A stretch of DNA of 11,449 nucleotides, from NCBI GenBank assembly GCA_946537585.1, contig CAMNFX010000022.1, forward strand, positions 1-11,449. The letters are read 5' to 3'. Shown here piece by piece: positions 1 to 4,978 of this stretch. The position numbers were made by a program, and so were the translations under genes. Each line of letters starts with the position of its first letter. Within the stretch, counting starts at the first letter, position 1. The DNA comes from an uncultured Lachnospiraceae bacterium. GTDB taxonomy: Bacteria > Bacillota > Clostridia > Lachnospirales > Lachnospiraceae. The notes under the pieces are model-generated. The model worked only from the letters and a program-made list of their open reading frames with translations. It made no database searches and was not told the origin of the DNA.

Positions 1-48
1 GTCGCCGACGCAGTGCTGGTTTCCTATAATGGAGACTACATGGGATAA
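1..48 (+). CDS. Possible C-terminal tail of a gene cut by the window edge
   Basis: Frame 1 reads VADAVLVSYNGDYMG and stops at TAA (46-48). Its third codon positions are mostly G or C, like the real genes in this window. The other open frame (frame 2, stop at about 106) would run into the next gene's leader and has a less typical composition. Only 15 residues are visible, so no family can be named. If real, this gene ends about 60 bp before the carbohydrate-binding protein and could share its transcript; no terminator is visible between them. Confidence is limited by length. Confidence 0.4.
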   Translation, partial: VADAVLVSYNGDYMG

Positions 49-66
49 GGGAGAAACAAGAGAAGA

Positions 67-84
67 TTGCATGCTTGCATGCAA
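67..84. promoter_or_regulatory. 8-bp inverted repeat before the carbohydrate-binding protein gene
   Basis: TTGCATGC, a TT spacer and GCATGCAA form a perfect inverted repeat. The same bases can also be read as a direct duplication of TTGCATGC (67-74 and 75-82). It lies 25 bp before the ATG at 110, so it could be an operator or a small leader hairpin. I could not pair it with a convincing -35/-10 promoter. A TATAAT at 25-30 has no good -35 and falls inside the presumed upstream coding tail. Confidence 0.35.
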
Positions 85-109
85 ATCTGATCTTTGGGAA
101 GTATAAACG

Positions 110-1705
110 ATGTCAACAAGCAGACATTTCAATTTCATAGCGGTCCTGGCAATGATCGCAGCCCTGATCATCACAGCGCTGTTCATGAACGGGGAGGCCT
201 TTGGTCTGCAGCGGTATCTGTCCGATGAGGAGACCGGCCTGTTTTCGGAAGTCGATCTGAATGATGACTGGAGTACGGAGGGTGCAACAAAGATCACGCT
301 GACCGGTGACGGGGCGGAGATCGAAGGCACCGGAGCGTATGTACAAAACGGCGATGTCATCATCTATGCCGGCGGCTATTACGTGCTGGAGGGAGCGCTT
401 GATAACGGCAGCCTGATCATTAACGAGACCTCCAAAACAAAGGGCAGAGTATGGATCCTTCTGAACGGCGTAAGCATTTACTGTGAAGACAGCGCCGCGC
501 TGGATGTGGAGGAAGCCACGAAGGTGATCCTCACACTCGCGGAGGACACGGAAAATGTGCTGGAAAGCGGGTCGGAATATTCAGAGGACGCAGTCAATGC
601 CAATATCCGCGGAGCTCTGTTTTCCAGAGATGATCTTACGATCAACGGAAACGGAAGCCTGGAGGTGACGGCAGCCTGCCGGCACGGCATCGTCTGCAAT
701 GATGACCTCCGGGTCACCTGCGGAAATATCACCGTAACGGCGGCTGAGGACGGCATTCATGTCAATGAAAGCGCCCGCTTTGCAGATATGACTCTGACGA
801 TAAGCGCAGGTGACGACGGCATCACGGTATCGGATGATGAAAATCATGGAGAGCTTCTCGTAGATTCGGGAACGATCCGCATTCTGTCCGCAAGAGAAGG
901 CATGGAATCCGAGAAGGTGACCGTCAACGGCGGCACGATCGAAGTGAACTTTACAGATGACGGCATCAACGCCGGGGGCGAAGAGCCGGAGCTTGTGATC
1001 AACGGCGGTGTGATCACCCTGATCAGCGAGGACGGACGGGATGTCGACGGCCTGGATTCCAATAACAGTATCGAGATCAACGGCGGTACGATCCTGATCA
1101 GCGTAAATGCCGAGAATATGAACAACGCCATTGATTTCGGCAGCGAGACCGGCGGCAGCTGTTCTATTAACGGCGGTACTGTGATTGCGGCCGGAAGCGG
1201 CGGCATGGCGGAGGAAATGAGCAGCGATTCGGCGCAGACCTCTTTGATGTACCGGTTTGAAAATACATATACGGCGGGTGAAACGATCCGGCTTGCGGAT
1301 CTTTCCGGCAATGTGATCCTCGAAGCCGAGATCCCCTGCAGTTTCAATTCTCTGATCCTGAGCGACCCCACCCTTCTGGCAGAAGGAAGCTATCAGCTTT
1401 CAGTCGGAGAGGACAGCTTTGAGATCACCATGGACTCTGTCGCAACGAGCCTCGGCACTGCTGCAGGAGGCATGGGCGGAGGCTTTGGACACGGTGGCTT
1501 TGGACGCGGCGGGTTCGGCCGTCCGGGTGAATTTATGGGCGGTCCCGGGGGCAGGATGAACGGTCCCGGTGAGATGCAGGAAGAGACGGGCATGAGTGCG
1601 GCTGATATGAAGACAGCGCTGATGATTTCCGGAGCATCTTTTGCGGTGCTGCTCTTTGGGATCCTGATCATGGCAAAGGCAAAAAACAGGAAAAACATTG
1701 CCTGA
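110..1705 (+). CDS. Cthe_2159-type beta-helix carbohydrate-binding membrane protein
   Basis: This 531-aa extracytoplasmic protein resembles the Cthe_2159 family (Pfam Carbohydrate-binding domain-containing protein Cthe_2159, formerly DUF4353). The founding member of that family is a right-handed beta-helix that binds cellulose and polygalacturonate. Residues 10-28 form a hydrophobic signal or anchor segment. Residues about 60-370 carry short beta-helix coils with repeated NGGTI/NGGVI turns (for example 273-277, 298-302, 324-328, 354-358) and acidic turns such as DDGIN and DGLD that could bind calcium. A Gly/Phe/Arg/Pro-rich linker (about 452-488) leads to a second membrane helix (about 503-522) and a basic tail, KAKNRKN. 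The layout suggests display at the cell surface. The start at 110 has GGGAAG 8 nt upstream. Substrate is inferred only from the family. Confidence 0.85.
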   Translation: MSTSRHFNFIAVLAMIAALIITALFMNGEAFGLQRYLSDEETGLFSEVDLNDDWSTEGATKITLTGDGAEIEGTGAYVQNGDVIIYAGGYYVLEGALDNGSLIINETSKTKGRVWILLNGVSIYCEDSAALDVEEATKVILTLAEDTENVLESGSEYSEDAVNANIRGALFSRDDLTINGNGSLEVTAACRHGIVCNDDLRVTCGNITVTAAEDGIHVNESARFADMTLTISAGDDGITVSDDENHGELLVDSGTIRILSAREGMESEKVTVNGGTIEVNFTDDGINAGGEEPELVINGGVITLISEDGRDVDGLDSNNSIEINGGTILISVNAENMNNAIDFGSETGGSCSINGGTVIAAGSGGMAEEMSSDSAQTSLMYRFENTYTAGETIRLADLSGNVILEAEIPCSFNSLILSDPTLLAEGSYQLSVGEDSFEITMDSVATSLGTAAGGMGGGFGHGGFGRGGFGRPGEFMGGPGGRMNGPGEMQEETGMSAADMKTALMISGASFAVLLFGILIMAKAKNRKNIA

Positions 1706-1714
1706 GCCTGAATG

Positions 1715-1785
1715 AAATACCGGCATGTGAGCAATACAAAATACCGGGTATTCTGAGACTCCGGATGTTAGACAGATACTGGTAT
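1715..1785. repeat. Cluster of three ATACC/GGTAT boxes
   Basis: AAATACCGG occurs at 1715-1723 and again at 1739-1747. The second copy is half of a perfect palindrome, AATACC-G-GGTATT (1740-1752). A third, imperfect version, ATACTGGTAT, lies at 1776-1785. The cluster follows the stop of the carbohydrate-binding protein gene. Its last copy falls in the spacer of a candidate promoter, which fits an operator for a dimeric regulator. The regulator is not identifiable from this window. Confidence 0.35.
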
Positions 1786-1798
1786 TTGATCTTAAAAT
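1769..1798 (+). promoter_or_regulatory. Candidate promoter, TAGACA-N18-TAAAAT
   Basis: TAGACA (1769-1774) and TAAAAT (1793-1798) each match the sigma-A consensus at five of six positions, with an 18-bp spacer that contains ATACTGGTAT. The start point would be near 1805, just before the hairpin at 1814-1836. Transcripts from here would therefore have to pass that terminator-like structure to reach the VOC gene at 1954. This makes the call uncertain. Confidence 0.35.
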
Positions 1799-1813
1799 CT
1801 GATATGATGAGCT

Positions 1814-1836
1814 GGCCCGCTGATTGCGGGCCTTTT
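1814..1836 (+). terminator. Intrinsic terminator after the carbohydrate-binding protein gene
   Basis: GGCCCGC, a TGATT loop and GCGGGCC form a perfect 7-bp GC-rich stem followed by TTTT. It lies about 110 nt after the stop of the carbohydrate-binding protein gene and 118 nt before the VOC gene. The U tract is short. It could also act as an attenuator for a promoter at 1769-1798. Confidence 0.6.
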
Positions 1837-1953
1837 CACCATGATGGCAGCCGAAAGCAGGCAGACGGCCAAGCTCCTGTGTCAGCTTTTACAGATGTGG
1901 TGAAAGGGGTTCTCCGGATCAACAATGTCATACATACAGGAAGGAAAACTCTC

Positions 1954-2325
1954 ATGAAGTTTCGTATGGTCCATGAAAACTACAATGTTGCAGATCTTGC
2001 AGCGTCCATGGCCTTTTATGAAAAGGCACTCGGACTGAAGGAGGTACGCCGCAAGACCGCCCCCGACGGTGCCCATATCATCGTTTATCTGAGCAATGAG
2101 GAGAGTGATTTCGAGCTGGAGCTGACATGGCTCCGCGATCATCCCCAGAAATATGACATCGGGGAGGAGGAGTTCCATCTGGCCTTCAAGACGGATGATT
2201 TTGAGGCTGCCCATAAGCTTCATGAGGAAATGGGCTGCATCTGCTTTGAAAATCCTGCCATGGGGATCTATTTCATTCAGGATCCGGATGGATACTGGCT
2301 GGAGATCATTCCCGCCAGCCATTGA
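1954..2325 (+). CDS. gloA: VOC-family protein, lactoylglutathione lyase (glyoxalase I)-like
   Basis: This is a 123-aa VOC-superfamily enzyme, probably glyoxalase I-like: conversion of the methylglyoxal-thiol hemithioacetal to an S-lactoyl thiol in the cytoplasm. It carries the N-terminal V/I-x-D-L-x-x-S-x-x-FYxxxLG pattern (VADLAASMAFYEKALGLK). Residues H7, E56, H75 and E117 line up with E. coli GlxI metal ligands H5, E56, H74 and E122, so the metal site looks intact. Length matches one-domain bacterial GlxI (about 125-135 aa). The ATG at 1954 is preferred because AGGAAGG lies just upstream and the family's first strand starts here; extending to 1765 would add non-homologous residues and cross a terminator hairpin. 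The thiol cofactor in a clostridium may not be glutathione, so the substrate is inferred. Confidence 0.85.
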   Translation: MKFRMVHENYNVADLAASMAFYEKALGLKEVRRKTAPDGAHIIVYLSNEESDFELELTWLRDHPQKYDIGEEEFHLAFKTDDFEAAHKLHEEMGCICFENPAMGIYFIQDPDGYWLEIIPASH

Positions 2326-2353
2326 TCAGATGGTAAGAAGAAAATGACAGGAG

Positions 2354-2380
2354 GGTGTCCCGACGGACGCCGTCTCTCTC
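2354..2380 (+). terminator. Possible weak terminator between the VOC and PfkB genes
   Basis: GGTGTCC (2354-2360), a CGAC loop and GGACGCC (2365-2371) form a 7-bp stem with one G-U pair, followed by the pyrimidine run GTCTCTCTCTTT. The tail is not a clean U tract, so termination may be partial and the sugar kinase gene may be reached by read-through from the VOC gene. Confidence 0.4.
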
Positions 2381-2396
2381 TTTAAAGGTTGAAGCT

Positions 2397-3281
2397 ATGC
2401 CCGAAGTGGTCGTGATCGGAACTGCAGTAACGGATATCCAGGCGGTGAAAATACCGCCTGTGTCCTCGTGGGCGGAAAAGCAGAGGATCGGGAGCATTTC
2501 CATGATGACCGGCGGGGACGGGGCCAATCAGAGTCTGAGACTCGCTGCTCTTGGAAGGAAGACCGGGCTCGTTGCCTGTGTCGGGCATGATACGGCGGGA
2601 CGGATGATCCTCGGAGAGCTTGAGCGGCGCGGCGTGGATATATCCCGTATCCGGATGCATGAAAGCATTCCGACCGGCACTTCCCTGGTTCTCGTAGGAG
2701 AGGACGGGGAACGGCATACCTTTTCGTCTAAAGGCGCGCACGGAGAGCTCCGGAAGGAAGACTGCGAAGGCCTGCTCACGAAAGATGTGAAAGCCCTCTC
2801 CCTTGCAAGCCTGTTTTCCATGCCTCAGCTGGAGGATGACGGACTCTGTGAACTGCTGAAAGACTGCAGGAAACAAAAGATCCTGACATTTGCCGATCTG
2901 GGATCGGATAAGCGAAAGCAGGGCTTAAAGGGGATACAGCGGTTTCTGCCGCTGCTGGACTTCTTTCTTCCCAGTGAGGAGGATGCTCTTAAAATGACCG
3001 GGACATCCTCTCCGGAGGATGCTGCAGGAGTCTATGCCGAGTGCGGGGCGTCCTCAGTCGTGATCAAATGCGGCGCAAGAGGAGCATACTGGAAAACGGC
3101 AGATGACAGCGGGTGGGTCCCTGCCAAGGCAGTGATCCCGGTGGATACGACCGGTGCCGGCGACTGTATGGCAGCACATTTCATCCATCATTGCCTGAAT
3201 GGAAAAAACATTGAGGATGCATGCCGTGCGGCCTGCATCGCCGCATCGGAAAGCACTTTGTTTTTCGGAGCCAATTCCTGA
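2397..3281 (+). CDS. PfkB-family carbohydrate kinase (ribokinase-like)
   Basis: This is a 294-aa cytoplasmic kinase of the ribokinase/PfkB family, which transfers phosphate from ATP to a sugar or nucleoside hydroxyl. The first PfkB signature region reads GGDGANQSLRLAALG (39-53), close to the ribokinase form GGKGANQ. The second signature, DTTGAGD (250-256), supplies the anion hole and the catalytic base D256. Between them are the usual SEEDAL segment (193-198) and VVIKCGARGAY (221-231). Length is normal. The ATG at 2397 has AAAGG 8 nt upstream and starts directly at the first beta strand (PEVVVIG). An upstream GTG at 2355 lies inside a hairpin and directly abuts a GGAGG, too close to use. The substrate cannot be assigned: no transporter or sugar catabolic gene is adjacent. 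Confidence 0.88.
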   Translation: MPEVVVIGTAVTDIQAVKIPPVSSWAEKQRIGSISMMTGGDGANQSLRLAALGRKTGLVACVGHDTAGRMILGELERRGVDISRIRMHESIPTGTSLVLVGEDGERHTFSSKGAHGELRKEDCEGLLTKDVKALSLASLFSMPQLEDDGLCELLKDCRKQKILTFADLGSDKRKQGLKGIQRFLPLLDFFLPSEEDALKMTGTSSPEDAAGVYAECGASSVVIKCGARGAYWKTADDSGWVPAKAVIPVDTTGAGDCMAAHFIHHCLNGKNIEDACRAACIAASESTLFFGANS

Positions 3282-3283
3282 AC

Positions 3284-3312
3284 TTGAAGGGTCTCCTGAA
3301 AAAATGTATAAT
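3284..3312 (+). promoter_or_regulatory. Promoter for the TrkA-C/small protein unit
   Basis: TTGAAG (3284-3289), a 17-bp spacer and a perfect TATAAT (3307-3312) lie just after the kinase stop codon. The predicted start is near 3319. Transcripts from it would lack the left arm (3290-3298) of the inverted repeat that could hide the downstream ribosome binding site. Confidence 0.6.
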
Positions 3313-3380
3313 TGCTGTGACTGATTAGCGTTTTCTTTGCGGAAAATGCAGCCGGCTTAACACAGCATTCACAGGAGACC
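3290..3380 (+). promoter_or_regulatory. Nested inverted repeat that could sequester the TrkA-C ribosome binding site
   Basis: Three arms nest in order. The outer pair is GGTCTCCTG (3290-3298) with CAGGAGACC (3372-3380), 9 bp perfect. The middle pair is TGCTGTG (3313-3319) with CACAGCA (3361-3367), 7 bp perfect. The inner pair is GCGTTTTC (3328-3335) with GAAAATGC (3342-3349), 8 bp with one G-U. The right outer arm contains the AGGAG ribosome binding site of the ATG at 3384. There is no U tract, so it is not a terminator. Because the promoter's -10 lies inside the repeat, only RNA reading through from the sugar kinase gene could form the outer stem. Confidence 0.5.
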
Positions 3381-3383
3381 GAT

Positions 3384-4091
3384 ATGAATCTGATCTTAGC
3401 CTGTTCACTCTTTGGAGCAATCATTCTGATCTACTGGATCATCCTGGAACTGTTTACGATGATGTTCCGGGTAGCCGGACTTCCGGATGACAAGGCCCGC
3501 TTTCAGGTGCTCTCGCTTCTGACCGGAGCGGGATTTACGACCCGGGAGAGCGAAATGCTGCTTTCCTCCAAGGGGCGGCGGAAGCTGGCGCAGATCACGA
3601 TGCTTTTCGGATATGTGTTCAATGTGACCATTGTATCTGCGTTCGTCAACGTCTTTCTTTCCCTGAAGCTGAGCCAGTTCGATAACTTCTTCATGGGCGT
3701 GCTGATCCCTCTTGGCGTAGCGGCGCTGATCATCGTCCTGATGCGGGTGAGGTTCATCCGGAAGCGGATCGACCGGGCGTTTGAAAAGCTGGCCGGCAGG
3801 ATCATGCACCAGGAGGGCGTCAATACGATCCTGCTCATGGATTATATCGGCAAGGATTCGATCGCGCAGGTGTCCCTGAAGGAGGTCCCCGCGGAGTTTG
3901 AAGGAAAGACGCTCGCCGAGAGCGGCCTTAAGACAAAGCACAACATACTGGTCATGCTGGTGGAAAGAGGCGGCCTCAGGGTCGAGGCGGCCAACGCTGG
4001 GACTGTTTTCTCACCGGGCGACAAGCTGACCGTGTTCGGTCAGTATAAGACCATCAGTAATGTTTTTAATGCTAAAGAACGGTTTATGTAA
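3384..4091 (+). CDS. Small membrane protein with C-terminal TrkA-C (RCK_C) domain
   Basis: This 235-aa protein is predicted to sit in the cytoplasmic membrane with a cytosolic regulatory domain. Hydrophobic segments lie at about 3-28, 70-93 and 102-122. A basic stretch follows (RVRFIRKRIDRAFEK), then a TrkA-C/RCK_C-like domain (about 158-228) containing SLKEVPAEFEGKTLAESGL and a FSPGDKLTVFG turn. TrkA-C domains are ligand-binding modules of K+ and other ion transport systems. Between TM1 and TM2, LLTGAGFTTRE (45-55) resembles the filter loops of TrkH/KtrB. Related proteins in clostridia are usually annotated only as TrkA C-terminal domain-containing. The ATG at 3384 has AGGAG about 8 nt upstream. 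It lies 21 bp before the 65-aa gene, probably in one operon. The transported ion, or a purely regulatory role, is not known. Confidence 0.75.
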   Translation: MNLILACSLFGAIILIYWIILELFTMMFRVAGLPDDKARFQVLSLLTGAGFTTRESEMLLSSKGRRKLAQITMLFGYVFNVTIVSAFVNVFLSLKLSQFDNFFMGVLIPLGVAALIIVLMRVRFIRKRIDRAFEKLAGRIMHQEGVNTILLMDYIGKDSIAQVSLKEVPAEFEGKTLAESGLKTKHNILVMLVERGGLRVEAANAGTVFSPGDKLTVFGQYKTISNVFNAKERFM

Positions 4092-4112
4092 CAAATACAG
4101 GAGGAAAATAAA

Positions 4113-4310
4113 ATGGATCTTTCAGTCAATGCCCTGTTTTTATATCAGGTTTATGCCGCAAAGGATACCGAAGGTACCGCTGAACAGCCGAAGTACCGTA
4201 TGATCGCGGATTTTCTGTATGAGGAAGACGCGAAGGCCTATGTGGAATATCTGAAGAAGAACCCGCACGATAACCTTTCAAGGTTCTATATCAGGGACTG
4301 CGGAAAGTAA
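4113..4310 (+). CDS. Small conserved-looking protein of unknown function, 65 aa
   Basis: I do not recognise the family. The ORF has an excellent ribosome binding site (AGGAGG, 8 nt before the ATG), normal codon use, and starts 21 bp after the TrkA-C membrane protein gene with no terminator between, so it is very likely expressed from the same mRNA. The protein is soluble-looking, with no membrane helix. It starts with a hydrophobic strand-like segment (VNALFLYQVYA), continues with a charged stretch and a strand (YRMIADFLY), then a probable helix EEDAKAYVEYLKKN and a last strand RFYIRDCGK. It could be an accessory subunit or regulator of its membrane neighbour, but that is inferred only from position. 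Confidence 0.7.
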   Translation: MDLSVNALFLYQVYAAKDTEGTAEQPKYRMIADFLYEEDAKAYVEYLKKNPHDNLSRFYIRDCGK

Positions 4311-4313
4311 GCG

Positions 4314-4332
4314 TGTGCATCCCGGATGCACA
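4314..4332. repeat. 9-bp near-perfect palindrome after the 65-aa gene
   Basis: TGTGCATCC-C-GGATGCACA is a perfect inverted repeat around one base, four bases after the stop codon of the 65-aa gene. As RNA it would give a stable hairpin that could protect the mRNA 3' end. There is no U tract, so it is not a terminator by itself. As DNA it could be a dimeric protein site. Confidence 0.5.
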
Positions 4333-4339
4333 GAAAGTG

Positions 4340-4383
4340 CCGGATAAGCTGAAAAAAATCCCCGAATAAGCTCAAAAAAGTAC
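4340..4383 (+). repeat. Two-copy 22-bp tandem repeat with phased A-tracts
   Basis: Positions 4340-4361 and 4362-4383 match at 18 of 22 positions. The shared core is CCG(G/A)ATAAGCT(G/C)AAAAAA. The two A-tracts (4352-4358 and 4374-4379) are 22 bp apart, about two helical turns, which favours intrinsic DNA bending. It lies between the 65-aa gene and the terminator at 4413. Confidence 0.55.
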
Positions 4384-4412
4384 GTTCAAAACAGAATTAA
4401 GTTTACATAACT

Positions 4413-4437
4413 AACTCCCTCACCGAGGGAGTTTTTT
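4413..4437 (+). terminator. Strong intrinsic terminator of the TrkA-C/65-aa operon
   Basis: AACTCCCTC, an ACC loop and GAGGGAGTT form a perfect 9-bp stem followed directly by TTTT (six consecutive T counting those in the stem). It lies about 100 nt after the 65-aa gene and separates this unit from the alpha-CTD-like gene. Confidence 0.9.
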
Positions 4438-4492
4438 GACCCTTGATTTAGAGGATAATGGGACTATGGAAAGGAAGCCGCAGGAGTCAGCG

Positions 4493-4505
4493 CCGGACGG
4501 TCCGG
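4493..4505. promoter_or_regulatory. Palindrome upstream of the alpha-CTD-like gene
   Basis: CCGGAC-G-GTCCGG is a perfect 6-bp inverted repeat around a single base, 31 bp before the ATG at 4537. It may be an operator or a 5' leader hairpin. The upstream promoter is unclear; TTGATT (4443-4448) with TATGGA (4465-4470) at 16 bp is a weak candidate. Confidence 0.3.
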
Positions 4506-4536
4506 ACAGATGAGCCTGCGGGGAAAGGAGCCGTCC

Positions 4537-4752
4537 ATGGGTAAGGAATATATCCCGATCGATGATATGGAGCTTTCGCTGACTGCGTTTTTATGCTTAA
4601 AGCGCGCCGGATATGAGACGCTGGGGAGCCTTATGCATGCTACAAAGCGGGAGGTGATGGAGATCCCACGTCTCACCCGGAGAAATCTCGAGGAGATCTG
4701 CCTTTGCATGAAGCGCTACGGGGCCGATTTTGCCCGTCTTCAGGCAGGATAG
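4537..4752 (+). CDS. Stand-alone RNA polymerase alpha-CTD-like protein, 71 aa
   Basis: The whole protein aligns with the C-terminal domain of bacterial RNA polymerase alpha. PIDDMELSLTAFLCLKRAG matches the E. coli helix-1 region PVDDLELTVRSANCLK, and IPRLTRRNLEEI matches TPNLGKKSLTEI. The N-terminal assembly domain is absent. Residues that contact DNA in E. coli are changed: R265 becomes T16, N268 becomes L19, G296 becomes T47 and S299 becomes N50; K298 becomes R49. The fold is probably kept but minor-groove binding may be lost, so it might bind transcription factors, RNA polymerase or other DNA instead. The ATG at 4537 is chosen because AAGGAG ends 6 nt upstream; the ATG at 4510 has no well-placed site. 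It stands alone between a terminator and the phosphate transporter promoter. Confidence 0.8.
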   Translation: MGKEYIPIDDMELSLTAFLCLKRAGYETLGSLMHATKREVMEIPRLTRRNLEEICLCMKRYGADFARLQAG

Positions 4753-4766
4753 GCAAATCATGAAGG

Positions 4767-4838
4767 ATTGTATCTTTGATTTTTTTCATCTTTTTTAATA
4801 CAATGTCAAATGCTGTTCACAAATATCGTCTATTGTAT
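4767..4838. repeat. Three ATTGTAT/ATACAAT boxes upstream of the phosphate transporter
   Basis: ATTGTAT (4767-4773), ATACAAT (4798-4804) and ATTGTAT (4832-4838) occur in alternating orientation, 31 and 34 bp apart (about three helical turns). The third lies between the -35 and -10 of the likely promoter. The region between copies one and two is T-rich and could also serve as a weak 3' end for the alpha-CTD-like gene. A regulator-binding role is inferred. Confidence 0.35.
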
Positions 4839-4845
4839 GTATAAT
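4816..4845 (+). promoter_or_regulatory. Promoter of the Na+/phosphate cotransporter gene
   Basis: TTCACA (4816-4821), an 18-bp spacer and TATAAT (4840-4845) give a near-consensus sigma-A promoter, with start near 4852 and a leader of about 125 nt to the ATG at 4979. A second TATAAT at 4922-4927 has no good -35 box. Confidence 0.6.
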
Positions 4846-4883
4846 GTCATTCTTGGATTAAAGATGTGATCGCGTGTCCTGCA

Positions 4884-4944
4884 GCGGCAGACCCGTAATG
4901 AAGCTGTAACACACGACGGTGTATAATATATCTGCTGCGTTTTT
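4884..4944 (+). promoter_or_regulatory. Possible leader hairpin with U tract before the phosphate transporter
   Basis: GCGGCAGA (4884-4891) can pair with TCTGCTGC (4931-4938), 8 bp with one G-U, and a G plus TTTTT follows. The 39-nt loop is long, so this is a weak candidate attenuator and may be chance. Confidence 0.22.
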
Positions 4945-4978
4945 ACAGACAGTACAACAAAACGGATTCGAGGATAAA

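Noticed and set aside
844..1371. 175-codon minus-strand ORF opposite the carbohydrate-binding protein gene
   Set aside because: Low-complexity Ser/Pro/Ile translation produced by the antisense of Gly/Asp-rich beta-helix codons; no ribosome site.
1765..1953. Upstream extension of the VOC gene to an ATG at 1765
   Set aside because: The extension crosses a terminator-like hairpin and adds residues not found in the glyoxalase family; the ATG at 1954 has a good ribosome site.
2355..2396. GTG start at 2355 for the PfkB kinase
   Set aside because: The GGAGG directly abuts the GTG, the codons form a hairpin, and the family's first strand starts at the ATG at 2397.
4510..4536. ATG at 4510 as start of the alpha-CTD-like gene
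   Set aside because: No ribosome site at proper distance; AAGGAG 6 nt before the ATG at 4537 decides the start.
4922..4927. Second TATAAT as a separate promoter for the phosphate transporter
   Set aside because: No acceptable -35 at 16-19 bp; the upstream pair at 4816-4845 is far better.
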